Source: Leptospira langatensis
Lineage (GTDB): Bacteria > Spirochaetota > Leptospiria > Leptospirales > Leptospiraceae
DNA: 64,000 bases
Reading direction: 5' to 3'
NCBI RefSeq assembly: GCF_004770615.1
Contig: NZ_RQER01000007.1
Location: 124,001-188,000 of the forward strand
Shown here: positions 12,301 to 24,265 of the stretch, one piece after another
Layout of the letters: every line of letters starts with the position of its first letter
How positions within the stretch are numbered: position 1 is the first letter of the stretch
Made by a program: the position numbers and the translations under genes
The notes under the pieces: model-generated
What the model saw: only the letters and a program-made list of their open reading frames with translations
Told to the model about the DNA's origin: nothing
Database searches by the model: none

Positions 12301-12363
12301 AAGGAAAGAAAGAAAAAATCAGCTTAGTCGAATGACTGAATGAGGGTTAGGTAGTCTTCTTTT

Positions 12364-13578
12364 CTATTTTGGGATCCGATCCAAGATCGCCTTTGCGATA
12401 AACGGCCATTGGTATTTTGGCTTAGGCTCTTCGCCCAAGCGAACGATTACTGCATTCTTACTAGGAGAAACGAAAATGATCTGACCTAAATTTCCTCTGG
12501 CCATATAGTCATAGGTGCCGTCTGCATTCTTCATTCCCCACCAATGATATTTGTAATATCCTCCGGACTTTTTCCAGAACGAGAAGACTTTCCATTCCCT
12601 TTGGTCGTTCGGATCGGGAGAGGTAGCTTCCAATACCCAGTCCTTGGAAAGGATCTTTCGTTTATTCCAGACTCCTTGATTCAAGAACAATAATCCGATC
12701 CTGGCAAAATCCATGGCCCTCGCGTTCAAACCTACATGAGCTCTTTCGAGTCCGTCCTCTTCGCTATCCAAACTCCAGGAAGAATCCGCTTCCATTCCCA
12801 TCGGTTTCCAAAGTTTTTCCTGAGTGTATTGAGAAATACTCATCTTGGTCGCTCTCTCCAAGACCATTCCCTCGATGAGCGGATAGAAATCGTTATAGTT
12901 GAAAAGTTTTCCGACTGCGTCCTTGCCCCCATGCAAAGAAAGCACCAATCTTCTCAGATGATTCCCGTAAAATGTGTTCACATCGTTCGAGAAAGGAATG
13001 AACAAGAAGAAAGTTTCTTCCATCCGAGTATAGTCTATCCCCGTGGACATCATCATAAGATCCCGGATCGTAAGAAGATCGATCCCTCTGTCTTTTAGTT
13101 CCGGTATGTATCGGATCACGGGATCATTCACACTTTGGATCTTTCCCTCTCCGATTGCGATCCCGATCAAAGTAGAAGCAATGGACTTTGCCATCGAAAA
13201 GGAAGTTTGGATGGTATCTCTCTTGAATCCATTCCAGTAATTCTCATAGAGAACTTTCCCGTCCTTGATCACGATGAGAGTATTTGTATTCGTTACCCTC
13301 AAGAGCTCGACACTCGAAAGAGTCTCCTCCCCTTTCATCGTCTGAAAGGTAAGTTTTTCGGGAAGGTCCCATCCTGTTTTCTTCTCCAAATTCGAAACTG
13401 GAGAAGAAGTCTCCACCTTTCTCTCAGGAAAGATCCGATTGGTTTCCAGGTTCGGATATAAATGTGTAATAGCCCGATAGTAAGTATGATTGCAAGTGAC
13501 CAGTAAAAGCGGAATTAGGATCGGGACAAGTAGAAGGAAACTTTTGGCTGGAATGGATCTATAAGTTTCGAAAGCCAT
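12364..13578 (-). CDS. Membrane-anchored serine hydrolase, beta-lactamase/class C family
   Basis: 404 residues. An N-terminal hydrophobic segment about 12-29 could be a membrane anchor or, given LLVTC, a spirochaetal lipoprotein signal. The serine-hydrolase domain spans about 75-400. Motifs are S128-x-x-K131 (TSFSMAKSIAST) and Y228-N-D (KLFNYNDFYPL). The DLMMMSTGIDYTR and AMDFARIGLLFLNQG segments are typical of 6-aminohexanoate hydrolase/EstB-like proteins. Substrates in this family range from esters to peptides and cannot be assigned. It is transcribed alone on the minus strand. Confidence 0.87.
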   Translation of the reverse strand: MAFETYRSIPAKSFLLLVPILIPLLLVTCNHTYYRAITHLYPNLETNRIFPERKVETSSPVSNLEKKTGWDLPEKLTFQTMKGEETLSSVELLRVTNTNTLIVIKDGKVLYENYWNGFKRDTIQTSFSMAKSIASTLIGIAIGEGKIQSVNDPVIRYIPELKDRGIDLLTIRDLMMMSTGIDYTRMEETFFLFIPFSNDVNTFYGNHLRRLVLSLHGGKDAVGKLFNYNDFYPLIEGMVLERATKMSISQYTQEKLWKPMGMEADSSWSLDSEEDGLERAHVGLNARAMDFARIGLLFLNQGVWNKRKILSKDWVLEATSPDPNDQREWKVFSFWKKSGGYYKYHWWGMKNADGTYDYMARGNLGQIIFVSPSKNAVIVRLGEEPKPKYQWPFIAKAILDRIPK

Positions 13579-13700
13579 AGTCCTTGGACGGAATTGGGCA
13601 TTGGACAGTTATAATATTTTTAGCGCAGATCGACTTGCAGACAGAAGGTTCAGAAACATCCGTCTCGATAAAGTGTGAAAGGCGGATCGAAATGTATCGA

Positions 13701-16061
13701 TCAAGATTCTTCGATCAACTCCAGCATTCTCTCTTTCTCTCGAGTATCCGCAGGGTAACACAGGGTCTGGTTGGAAGTGGAGGTCTGGAAGTCCTTATTC
13801 TTACGATCCAGTTCTACGATCCGATTTCGGATCTTTCGGACTACGATCTGAGTCTCTTCTCGATCTTTTCCATCCAGGACCACGACGTATTTTCCCTGGC
13901 CCACTCGATAGCAATAATCCGTCTCTCCCAAATGTTCTTGGATAGAGGCCCGCAATTCTTCGCAATAATAGGAGAAGAAACCGGCTCCCTTTATGCGGAC
14001 CATTCTACTTGCATTTTGGACCTTAAATACAGTCAGACTGAAAGGTGCTCCTATCTTTGCCGACCTGGCAATTGCTTCGTCTATCCTGGATTCTACAGGA
14101 CTAAAAGGATCCCTAAATACTGCGTCCCTTTCCTCTAACATTAATAAATTCGAAAGTACCGGTGCGGCGATCTCGGAGATGCCCACAGCAGTCTCTCTAT
14201 CCGTGTCCGTCCAAGGAACTTCCGTTTCGTGGATCACGAGCATTCCCACCAGCCAATTCAAATTCAAGAAAGGAAGGATGTCGAAATCCCTCATGAGACC
14301 TAGCTCGTCATTGGACAACTGGGAAAGAAGTTCGGGATTCTTTCTAAAATTAGAAATTCGGAATACACCCGGAACATTGGCGACGATCCCTACCAAATTG
14401 GAATCCAAGGCTAATCTGAATTTTCCTGCCGTATCCGGAGTCAGCAAATTCGTTCCGAATACCTTATATTCTTTTCGAGTCGTCCGATCCAAGAGAAGGA
14501 AACTCCATCGTCTGAGCCCTAGTTCCTTCTTAAATGTCTCTACTAGATAATCGTAAGCCTCGTCCATGTCCCTGACGGAAGCCAGATCCCTTGCGCTCGC
14601 AAGTATCCTCTCATTTCCCTTTAGGACCTGTCGAAGCTTCTCATTCTCTTGGTGAAGGTTCTCCAAGTCCATGATCCTACGGAGAACGGAACCTGCCATC
14701 TCTCCTACGATCTTCAGGAATTCTAAGTCTTCGATCGTATAATCTTCGCCAGCTATAGTCTTACTTAATATTATAATTCCATAAAATTCGTCGTAACTAC
14801 GAATTGGGACGAGCATTTCTGCAGAGGTCTTCTCCAGGATCTCCTTTTCCTTTTTAGGGAGTACTGTCTTAAACAATTCCTTGGCATAGACCACGGAAGA
14901 AGTCTTCAATGCGGCGTGATACGTTTCATCTCCGGTTTCCAAGACCCAATCCGGATCGGCACCAATTCCTTGGGCCTCTACTACTCTCAGTAGATCGAAC
15001 TCTCCGTTCGTAGAAGAGAAGATCACGATCGATTCCGCGCCTATTTGTCCCTGAATAGAATAGCTCAAATTCTCGAAGAAGGTAGTAAAATCGCGGGACG
15101 CGGAGATCTCTTTGGAGATCTCGAATACGGAGAGATAATTCTCCAACTTCTTACGAGATGCGATCTGCAAGTCGATCGGCATTGTGGAATAATCCGAATC
15201 GTCATCGAATAGGAAACCTGCGGACTCTCTTTCTTCCTGTTCTTTGTTTAAAGGACGCTTCGCCTCTTGGTTCGCCTGATTCTCTGCGTCTTTGACCCAA
15301 TCCCCGAAAGGATCCTTTATATCATCCGATTTAGGAAGATCGGAATCAAAGATGGAATCCTCTTCTTTGGCCTCGCTTGCTTTGGAGAGAAGTCCTTTAT
15401 GAGGAGTTTCTTCCTCTGTCGGTTCGTCCAAATTTCCAAAGTCCGAACCAAGATCCGTGTCCCCGAAATCCATTCCAAGATCAGGATCCGAATCGTCGCT
15501 CGCGAGAGTAAGATCTTCTGCTCCGGAAGAAAATGGATCCGCAAATTCGTCCCCGTTGGTGTCGGAATCGAATGTAGGAATTCCTTCCTCTTCGGAAGAA
15601 AGTAAATTACCTAGTTCATCTTCGGAGAGTGCGATCGGCTCCTGGTCTTCTTCCGAAGAAAGATCGAAGTCGCTTGTGCCTTGTGTATCGAAGGCAGAGT
15701 CAGGGAAAGAAATATCCGAGGCGTCCTCATCTTGTGAGAAAGAGCTTGGAGAAAGATCCGCACCTAGATCGAAATCGCCCAGATCGTCAGAGCTCGTATC
15801 GAATGAATACGATCCTTCCGGAGAAGAAACGCTTTCCGGTTCGAAATTTGTAGGATCCTCATAAACGGAAACCGGCTTGGATTCCTTTTTTCCTCCGAAG
15901 TCCATAGCCTTCTCTAATAGTCCTTTTGCACGAAGTGCCATGGATTTCTTTAAGAGAGAAGGCTTTTCTTCTCTAGGAATAGCTACTGAGGACGGGTCTA
16001 AATTTCCGGGGGAATTAGATCCCGAGCGGATTATACGCGTGACCTTATCCAACAGTCCCAT
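13701..16061 (-). CDS. GAF-GAF-degenerate GGDEF protein with acidic N-terminus
   Basis: 786 residues from the ATG at 16059-16061, two bases after the upstream stop; a TTG two codons earlier overlaps that stop. Numbering below is from the TTG (add 2). Residues 60-295 are an acidic, low-complexity segment with one copy of the neighbour's repeat (QEPIALSEDELGNLLSS at 142-158). Two GAF-like domains lie at about 310-465 and 480-645. The C-terminal 660-785 resembles a GGDEF domain, but the signature is replaced by GQGKY (723-727), so cyclase activity is not expected. No transmembrane segment is seen. The shared repeat and near-overlap imply that it works with the 907-residue protein. This looks like an intracellular sensing or scaffolding pair; the ligand is unknown. 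Confidence 0.8.
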   Translation of the reverse strand: MGLLDKVTRIIRSGSNSPGNLDPSSVAIPREEKPSLLKKSMALRAKGLLEKAMDFGGKKESKPVSVYEDPTNFEPESVSSPEGSYSFDTSSDDLGDFDLGADLSPSSFSQDEDASDISFPDSAFDTQGTSDFDLSSEEDQEPIALSEDELGNLLSSEEEGIPTFDSDTNGDEFADPFSSGAEDLTLASDDSDPDLGMDFGDTDLGSDFGNLDEPTEEETPHKGLLSKASEAKEEDSIFDSDLPKSDDIKDPFGDWVKDAENQANQEAKRPLNKEQEERESAGFLFDDDSDYSTMPIDLQIASRKKLENYLSVFEISKEISASRDFTTFFENLSYSIQGQIGAESIVIFSSTNGEFDLLRVVEAQGIGADPDWVLETGDETYHAALKTSSVVYAKELFKTVLPKKEKEILEKTSAEMLVPIRSYDEFYGIIILSKTIAGEDYTIEDLEFLKIVGEMAGSVLRRIMDLENLHQENEKLRQVLKGNERILASARDLASVRDMDEAYDYLVETFKKELGLRRWSFLLLDRTTRKEYKVFGTNLLTPDTAGKFRLALDSNLVGIVANVPGVFRISNFRKNPELLSQLSNDELGLMRDFDILPFLNLNWLVGMLVIHETEVPWTDTDRETAVGISEIAAPVLSNLLMLEERDAVFRDPFSPVESRIDEAIARSAKIGAPFSLTVFKVQNASRMVRIKGAGFFSYYCEELRASIQEHLGETDYCYRVGQGKYVVVLDGKDREETQIVVRKIRNRIVELDRKNKDFQTSTSNQTLCYPADTREKERMLELIEES

Positions 16062-16063
16062 CG

Positions 16064-18787
16064 TCAAACGCCGATTTGTTTCATTAATTTCTTATAAAGT
16101 TCGAAATAATCGGAACGAGAGAAGTCTCGGATCATATCGTCAGGAAGATTTCCTAAGAGCTCATCCAGATAAAGTAGAATTCTCTTCATCTCATCCTGAG
16201 TAGGAGCGCCCTCTTCCCCTTCGACGGTTTGGGTGAATCCACCTTGGCGGATCTCTTCCAAAGGAGAAAGTTCTTCGTCATCCGCATACTCGTCTAGGAT
16301 AAAGTTAAGCTCTTCCTCTTGCGGGATCCTTTCTATCGTAGGAATGATCTCTCCGCCGTTATCTCCGGCAAAACTCATATCTGCGATCGGAAGATCTCCA
16401 TCAAGCGAGCCTAACGCATCCAGATCCGATCCCTCAGGTGAAGAGGACAACAGAGCATCCAGCTCCCCTTCTTCCATTTCCGGAGTCGCATCGTCTGCGA
16501 GAAGATTGCCTAATTCGTCGTTAGAAAGAGTGATCGGTTCGTCCGCTTCTTCTCCCAAATCCCAATCGGAAGGAGCGGCAGGTTCGGAAGTGCTCAGATC
16601 GTTCAGATCTGCGACAGGACCATCCCAATCTATATCATAATCTCCCGCTACTTGTTCCGCTGCACTTGCAGTCTCTTCTAATTCACTGATAGGAAGAGAG
16701 ATTGGTTCGTCGGAGTCGTCCTCTAGATCGAGCGAAGTATCTCCTTCGATCTCTTCGGCTTCGTCGGATAATAAATTGCCTAATTCGTCTTCGGAAAGCG
16801 CGATCGGTTCGTCCGCTTCCGAATCCAGACTAAAGTCCCCAAATTCGACGGCACTTTCCCTAGATGCATCTTCTTCCGGCTCGAAATTCATTCCGTCGAA
16901 AGAAGATTCTTCTTCTCCAGAAGAAAGCAGATCCCCCAATTCGTCGTTGGATAGAGCGATCGGTTCTTGCTCCTCTTCTTCGTCCAGAACGGAATCGAAT
17001 GTAGGAACTCCTTCTTCTTCCTCGGAAGAAAGTAAATTGCCTAGCTCGTCGTCGGAAAGTGCGATCGGTTCGTTCTCTTCCGAATCCCCTTCTCCCAAGA
17101 AGTCGGAGTCTAAGGTCTCTATCTCGGAAGAAGCGTCCATAGGAGCTTCTTCTTCAGTGCCGGAAGAGAGCAAATTGCCGAGCTCGTCGTCGGAGAGTGC
17201 AATCGCCTCGTCAGCTTCTTCAGATAAGAAATCGTCATCGTCGGATCTTAATTCAGGAAGCTCAGTGATCTCTTCTTCATTAGAAGTTCCTAATAGATCC
17301 TCGTCACTGGCAGACGTGAAATCTCCGAGAGATTCAAGGGCGACATCTTCTTTTCCGAGGCTCGGTTCCTCGAAGTCTCCCAGATCCAATCCGCCGTCCA
17401 AAGGATTTGCGGATTCGGAGATCCCCATGTCTTCGAAATCGGAAATCGGAAGAGAAATGGACTCTTCCTCGTCGGCTATAAATTCGTCCGTATCGGCTTC
17501 TTCGGAATCGGGATCAAAATCGAAATCGGCGAGATCCAATTCGCCATCGTCGTCCGATTTTCCAAAATCGATCTCCGTAGCCTCTTCGAAAGGAGAATCG
17601 CTGACGCTTAGATCGTCCAGGTTAACGGAAGATGCTTCTTCTTCCGGACTAGAAGAAAGTAAATTGCCAAGTTCATCGTCGGAGAGTGCGATCGGTTCGT
17701 TCTCTTCTTCCAGATCGGAGAAAGTAGAAGGAGGAGTTTCCTCTCCGCTCACGCTGCCCAGATCCAGATCTCCAAAGTCTCCCATTTCAGTGAAAGAGTC
17801 TTTTGCTTCGGAAGCGTCTCCTTCTAAGAGATGATCCAATTCGTCTGTAGAAAGTGCGATGTCCTTCTCTTCTTCCTCGAAGTCCAGATCTCCTGTTACT
17901 TCTGAAGAAGGAGTAGCGAAATCGGTATCTTCTAATTCTCCCAAACCATCTTCGGAGATAGAAGGAGAGAAATCCTCTGCCATGATATCGTCTAACTCGT
18001 GTTCGGAGAGAGAGATCGGCCCCTCATCGTCGGAGATGATATCGTCTTCGTGAGTGGTGCGAGCAGAAGGTTCGTCCGTCGTGGATGTCTCTTCCTCATC
18101 CATGCTGAAATCGGCCAGGTCGGCAGCTATATCAATATTATGTAATTCGTCGTCGGAAAGGGAGATCGGAGATTCGTCCATTTCCATGTCTGCGAGTCCG
18201 ACTACTTCGTCGTGCTCTTCTTCCCCGCCCCATTCGAAAGGTTTATCTTCGGAATGGAATGCAGAAGAAGGAACCTCTCCCGGTTGAGAGAAATCTCCCA
18301 GATCCAAAGCGCCTAGATCGCCGAATGCATCCTCGTGTTCGTCCAGGTCCTGAGATGCAGGAGCCTCTCCCTTCCAAGAAGGAGCTCCGGAGGAAGAAGG
18401 CGAACTTGGTGCGGTAATATCGTCGTCAATATCGAGTAATCTATCGATCTCTGCGTCGATCAAAGGATCTGTGAGATCGAAATCGAAATCTTCGTCCAGA
18501 TGAACGGATTCGTCTAGTTGGCTTAGGTCGGAACCAAAGTCAGTTTCTTCCGGTTCAAAATTCGGAACATCTTCCGGATACGCATCTCCGGAAGAAGCGA
18601 GTAATTCCTCGAAACCGGCAGTATCCACCGAATCCTCGGGAAGTGATTCGAAATTAAAATCAGAGTCTCCACCCTCGGGGGACAAAAGGGAATCTATTTC
18701 ATCCAAGCTCATTTCGCTCGGATCAAAATCGTCCCCACTTCCTGCAGGAAACCCTTCTCCTTCCTCTATCGTAAAATCGTCCGCCAT
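16064..18787 (-). CDS. Large acidic repeat protein (907 residues), unknown function
   Basis: I do not recognise a family. The protein is extremely Asp/Glu/Ser rich and probably largely disordered, with no signal peptide or membrane segment. It carries about nine copies of a short motif, consensus (D/N/Q)EPIALSxDELGNLLSS, plus two variants PISLPISxxE. Spacing is irregular, 40-110 residues, with acidic filler. The N-terminus (MSLDEIDSLLS) resembles the motif. The last 50 residues differ: a folded-looking basic/aromatic helical segment (MKRILLYLDELLGNLP, then FSRSDYFELYKKLMKQIGV). The motif would form a short amphipathic helix, suggesting multivalent docking of a partner. It lies downstream of the ATP synthase operon and two bases upstream of the GAF protein gene. 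Confidence 0.75.
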   Translation of the reverse strand: MADDFTIEEGEGFPAGSGDDFDPSEMSLDEIDSLLSPEGGDSDFNFESLPEDSVDTAGFEELLASSGDAYPEDVPNFEPEETDFGSDLSQLDESVHLDEDFDFDLTDPLIDAEIDRLLDIDDDITAPSSPSSSGAPSWKGEAPASQDLDEHEDAFGDLGALDLGDFSQPGEVPSSAFHSEDKPFEWGGEEEHDEVVGLADMEMDESPISLSDDELHNIDIAADLADFSMDEEETSTTDEPSARTTHEDDIISDDEGPISLSEHELDDIMAEDFSPSISEDGLGELEDTDFATPSSEVTGDLDFEEEEKDIALSTDELDHLLEGDASEAKDSFTEMGDFGDLDLGSVSGEETPPSTFSDLEEENEPIALSDDELGNLLSSSPEEEASSVNLDDLSVSDSPFEEATEIDFGKSDDDGELDLADFDFDPDSEEADTDEFIADEEESISLPISDFEDMGISESANPLDGGLDLGDFEEPSLGKEDVALESLGDFTSASDEDLLGTSNEEEITELPELRSDDDDFLSEEADEAIALSDDELGNLLSSGTEEEAPMDASSEIETLDSDFLGEGDSEENEPIALSDDELGNLLSSEEEEGVPTFDSVLDEEEEQEPIALSNDELGDLLSSGEEESSFDGMNFEPEEDASRESAVEFGDFSLDSEADEPIALSEDELGNLLSDEAEEIEGDTSLDLEDDSDEPISLPISELEETASAAEQVAGDYDIDWDGPVADLNDLSTSEPAAPSDWDLGEEADEPITLSNDELGNLLADDATPEMEEGELDALLSSSPEGSDLDALGSLDGDLPIADMSFAGDNGGEIIPTIERIPQEEELNFILDEYADDEELSPLEEIRQGGFTQTVEGEEGAPTQDEMKRILLYLDELLGNLPDDMIRDFSRSDYFELYKKLMKQIGV
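16496..18180 (-). repeat. In-gene tandem motif region (EPIALSxDELGNLLSS)
   Basis: Coding repeats inside the 907-residue protein. At DNA level the unit reads, on the plus strand, as a recurring segment around 'cctaattcgtcgtcggaaag', with only partial conservation between copies. This indicates old duplications held by protein-level selection. One further copy is in the downstream GAF gene near 15600-15650. Confidence 0.8.
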
Positions 18788-18905
18788 GCTTCCTACAATG
18801 TACTAAAAATCCGTTCTTCCTCTATACCGAAGGATCTCCGATATAAGTGGGAAATACAATCCGAAAAATTCCGGGAAGAGAAACCTCTTCTATGGGAATT
18901 CTCCG

Positions 18906-18946
18906 GTAGGAACTCCTTCTAAGGCAAAGCCAAAAGAAGAGTTCCT
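18906..18946. other. Inverted repeat between atpC and the acidic repeat gene
   Basis: AGGAACTC (18908-18915) pairs with GAGTTCCT (18939-18946), with further inner pairing TTCT/AGAA. The left arm contains GTAGGAACTCC, a motif that recurs in other gaps of this window. There is no T-run on the minus strand, so it is not a standard terminator. It may be a processing site or a regulatory hairpin between the atp operon and the next gene. Confidence 0.5.
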
Positions 18947-18971
18947 CTTAGTAATTTTCGGATTTTAGTCC

Positions 18972-19006
18972 CCCGAAATATTAGCGGGAAGCCGCTAAAA
19001 TTCGGG
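18972..19006. terminator. Hairpin over the atpC stop codon, with T-run on the plus side
   Basis: Stem CCCGAA-TTAGCGG (18972-18987) with CCGCTAA-TTCGGG (18992-19006), a four-base loop and a small internal loop. The atpC stop lies inside it. On the plus strand it is followed by TTTTTGCTTTTT, so as a terminator it best stops antisense transcription entering the atp operon. On the minus strand it could stabilise the atp mRNA 3' end. Confidence 0.55.
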
Positions 19007-19364
19007 TTTTTGCTTTTTGAACGAGAGTATTTTTCTCAGTGGAAGGAGGAAGAGCTTCGGCCTCTTCTAACGCTTTTTGGGCGTCTGCCAGATCGATATC
19101 TTCTTTCAGGCTGCCGTGGTCGGTCAGGATCGTAACCTTATTGTCTCGGACCTCGAAAAATCCGCCTTCAATGGCTGCGATCTTGGTCTTATTCCCTTGT
19201 CGGACTTCCAACACACCGATCCCCAGAAGAGATACCAAGGAAGTATGTCCCGGATACACCCCGAAGAAACCATCACTTCCTGGCACGACGAGGCTATCAG
19301 CATCGCCGTGGAAGAGCAATTTCTCCGGAGAGATTACGGAAACGTCCAGTTTAGGAGAAGCCAT
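18981..19364 (-). CDS. atpC: ATP synthase F1 epsilon subunit
   Basis: Central-stalk subunit coupling rotation to catalysis and often acting as an intrinsic inhibitor. The 127 residues comprise the N-terminal beta sandwich ([21 protein letters not shown], then [20 protein letters not shown]) and a C-terminal helical hairpin ([16 protein letters not shown]). It is the last gene of the atp operon, 3 bases after atpD. Confidence 0.96.
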   Translation of the reverse strand: MASPKLDVSVISPEKLLFHGDADSLVVPGSDGFFGVYPGHTSLVSLLGIGVLEVRQGNKTKIAAIEGGFFEVRDNKVTILTDHGSLKEDIDLADAQKALEEAEALPPSTEKNTLVQKAKTRILAASR

Positions 19365-19367
19365 GGA

Positions 19368-21657
<2,290 letters not shown>

Positions 21658-21669
21658 GATCTTTCCCTT

Positions 21670-23184
21670 TTACTTCAGGTTCTTAACGAAATCGGCAGCG
21701 ATTGCGCCAACGACTTCGCCGAGTTTTCCCTCGTCGGAGATTTTCTTTTCCGTACGGATCGCATTCAGAACATCCGAATGTTGCGCTCTAAGAGTGTTCA
21801 ACAAATGGGTTCCGAACTCGCGCACCTTGGATACAGGGACCTTGTCCATATGACCACGGGTTACTGCGAAGATCTCAACCACCTGCTCCTCGACCGGATA
21901 CGGGCTGGAAACAGGCTGCTTCAACATCTCAACGATGCGATATCCTCTGTCCAACTGAGCCTGAGTAACTGGATCCAGATCCGTTCCGAGCTGAGCAAAC
22001 GCTTCCAACTCACGGAACTGTGCTAATTCCAGTTTCATTTTTCCGGCAACCTGTTTCATCGCCTTGATCTGAGCGGCAGAACCGACTCGAGATACGGAGA
22101 TACCCACATCCACTGCAGGACGAACCCCGGATGCGAACAGGTTGGATTGAAGATAGATCTGACCGTCAGTGATGGAAATCACGTTAGTCGGAATATATGC
22201 GGAAACCTCACCTTCTTGGGTCTCGATGATCGGAAGTGCGGTGAGTGATCCTGCACCGTATTTCTCGTCGAGTTTAGCTGCACGCTCTAACAAGCGAGAG
22301 TGAAGGTAGAAAACGTCTCCAGGATACGCTTCGCGGCCCGGAGGTCTACGAAGAAGGAGACACATTTGGCGATACGCAACCGCTTGCTTAGATAAATCAT
22401 CATAAACAACCAGAGTCGCTTTCTTCTCATTATACATGAAGTATTCCGCGAAGGAGCAACCTGAGTAAGGAGCGATGTATTGCAGAGGAGCAGGATCCGC
22501 AGCAGTAGCGGAAACCACGATCGTATAATCGAGAGCGCCGACTGCTTTTAGTTTTTCCACGATGGTAGCAACGGTAGACGCTTTCTGTCCAATCGCTACG
22601 TAAACGCAGATCACTCCGGAACCTTTTTGGTTGATGATCGTATCCAGAGCGATGGAAGTCTTTCCGGTTCCACGGTCTCCGATGATCAACTCCCTTTGTC
22701 CGCGTCCGATCGGGATCATTGCGTCGATACTTTTGATCCCTGTTTGCAGAGGCTCTTCTACAGGTTGTCTTTTAGAGATACCAGGAGCAGGGCTTTCTAC
22801 CGCACGAGAGTGCTTGGTATTGATCGGTCCTTTTCCGTCCAGAGGCTCACCCAGAGGGTTTACTACTCGTCCGAGCATTTCCGGTCCAACCGGAACCTCG
22901 AGGATCTTATTGGTTCTCTTAACTGAGAAACCTTCTTTAATATTTTTATAATCCCCGTAAATAATAACACCCACGGAGTTGTCTTCGAGGTTGAATGCTT
23001 GTCCTCGAACTCCGTTTTGGAATTCGACAAGTTCTCCGGCCATAACGTTTCTAAGACCGAATACTCTCGCGATACCGTCCCCTACTTCTAGAACGGTCCC
23101 AACTTCCTCAACACCCAGGTCTTTTTTATAATTTAAAATTTCCTGTTTGAGGACCGACGTAATTTCGTCCGTTTTAATTTTCAT
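21670..23184 (-). CDS. atpA: ATP synthase F1 alpha subunit
   Basis: Non-catalytic nucleotide-binding subunit, 504 residues from the ATG at 23182-23184 ([16 protein letters not shown]), which has GGAG six bases upstream. A TTG two codons earlier is less likely. Walker A is GDRGTGKT at 169-176; the [20 protein letters not shown] segment is family-typical. Its start overlaps the end of atpH by 11 bases. Confidence 0.98.
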   Translation of the reverse strand: MKIKTDEITSVLKQEILNYKKDLGVEEVGTVLEVGDGIARVFGLRNVMAGELVEFQNGVRGQAFNLEDNSVGVIIYGDYKNIKEGFSVKRTNKILEVPVGPEMLGRVVNPLGEPLDGKGPINTKHSRAVESPAPGISKRQPVEEPLQTGIKSIDAMIPIGRGQRELIIGDRGTGKTSIALDTIINQKGSGVICVYVAIGQKASTVATIVEKLKAVGALDYTIVVSATAADPAPLQYIAPYSGCSFAEYFMYNEKKATLVVYDDLSKQAVAYRQMCLLLRRPPGREAYPGDVFYLHSRLLERAAKLDEKYGAGSLTALPIIETQEGEVSAYIPTNVISITDGQIYLQSNLFASGVRPAVDVGISVSRVGSAAQIKAMKQVAGKMKLELAQFRELEAFAQLGTDLDPVTQAQLDRGYRIVEMLKQPVSSPYPVEEQVVEIFAVTRGHMDKVPVSKVREFGTHLLNTLRAQHSDVLNAIRTEKKISDEGKLGEVVGAIAADFVKNLK

Positions 23185-23734
23185 AAACAACTCCGACCGG
23201 TAGTTTGCTTTCCAGCAAGGTCTGCCTTACTTTCTTAAGCTGGTTCTTCATTGAACCGTCGATTGACAAGTCTTGGAAGCGGACCACGAACCCACCGATA
23301 AGGCTTGGGTCTTCGCTTGATTCCAAGATAAACTCTGATTTGAATCTTTCTTTTAGTTCGTTGCGCAGTTTGGAGAGCGTGCCTTCGTCTAACGCAGGAT
23401 AGCTTCTCACTTTTGCACGAATTCTTCCCGCTTTGCGATCCAGTTCTTCTTTCAAAGCATCATGGATCTCGGAGAGGAAAGAGAATCTTCCCCTACGGAG
23501 AAGTACCAGCAAAAAGTTCAGAGTGGTCTCCGAAATTTTGCCTTGGAAGGTTTTGAGTAAAACAGCTTCCTTATCTTCTCTCTTCACGGAAGGAGTATCG
23601 AAGAAATTACGAAACTGGGATTCTACTCGAAAGATATTTACGATAGAATCCAGTTCCTGTTCCGATTCCTCCGGAGAAGAACTTGCTTCGGCTAATGCCG
23701 CAGCGTATGTTTTAGGGATCGCAGAATAGCTCAT
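23174..23734 (-). CDS. atpH: ATP synthase F1 delta subunit
   Basis: Peripheral-stalk subunit (OSCP homologue) joining the b dimer to the top of F1, 186 residues. The pattern is typical: an N-terminal helical bundle ([18 protein letters not shown], then [17 protein letters not shown]) and a C-terminal part with the [20 protein letters not shown] motif. It sits between atpF (1-base gap) and atpA (overlap). Confidence 0.95.
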   Translation of the reverse strand: MSYSAIPKTYAAALAEASSSPEESEQELDSIVNIFRVESQFRNFFDTPSVKREDKEAVLLKTFQGKISETTLNFLLVLLRRGRFSFLSEIHDALKEELDRKAGRIRAKVRSYPALDEGTLSKLRNELKERFKSEFILESSEDPSLIGGFVVRFQDLSIDGSMKNQLKKVRQTLLESKLPVGVVYEN

Positions 23735-23735
23735 T

Positions 23736-24263
23736 TTATGCGCTCAGTTTCCTGATCTTGCCTAGCTCGCTTTCGATAAATGATTTGTAATCGTCCGCTT
23801 TTAACTGTTTCTCCAGAACCAATCCGGCGACCTGAATGGTCATGTCCACGATCTGTCCTTGGAGTTCAGCCAACGCTTTGGATTTTGCGAGTTCTATATC
23901 TTTCAAAGCTCCGTCTTTTAGGGACTTCACTTCTTTAGCAGCATCATCCAACAGTTTGTTTCTGAGATTAGTAGCGTCCGATTTTGCTTCTGCTACGATT
24001 CCACTCGCTTGATCCCTTGCTGCTGCGATTTTTGTTTCATAATCTTTGAGCAGGGCTTCCGCTTCGGAACGTACGTCAGCAGCTTTTCGAATATCGTTTT
24101 GGATCGTCTCAGCTCTTTCATCCAGAGCTTTGAGAATTACATCCCAAGCGAAAACTTTAAGGATAACTACGACGATTAGAAAAGTAATCAGGGTCCATAT
24201 TAATAGACCCGGATTCACATCTAATAATCCGCCTAGCCCCTTCCCAGCTGCTAAGAGAAACAA
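23736..24263 (-). CDS. atpF: ATP synthase Fo b subunit
   Basis: Peripheral stalk, 175 residues: one N-terminal membrane helix (LLIWTLITFLIVVVILKVFAW) followed by a long hydrophilic coiled-coil helix (ALDERAETIQNDIRKAADVRSEAE onward). The start is TTG at 24261-24263, two bases after the atpE stop, with AAGG about 9 bases upstream. Only one b-type gene is present, consistent with a b2 homodimer. Confidence 0.94.
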   Translation of the reverse strand: MFLLAAGKGLGGLLDVNPGLLIWTLITFLIVVVILKVFAWDVILKALDERAETIQNDIRKAADVRSEAEALLKDYETKIAAARDQASGIVAEAKSDATNLRNKLLDDAAKEVKSLKDGALKDIELAKSKALAELQGQIVDMTIQVAGLVLEKQLKADDYKSFIESELGKIRKLSA

Positions 24264-24265
24264 GA

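Noticed and set aside
16776..17834. Long plus-strand open frame (352 residues, Ser-rich) opposite the acidic repeat gene
   Set aside because: It is the antisense image of Glu/Asp-rich codons, which read as Ser/Ser on the other strand. It has no ribosome binding site or family similarity, and it copies the sense repeats.
16496..18180. Recurring DNA segments considered as a CRISPR or tandem-repeat array
   Set aside because: Spacing and sequence vary, the frame is always kept, and the repeats match a protein motif. They are coding repeats.
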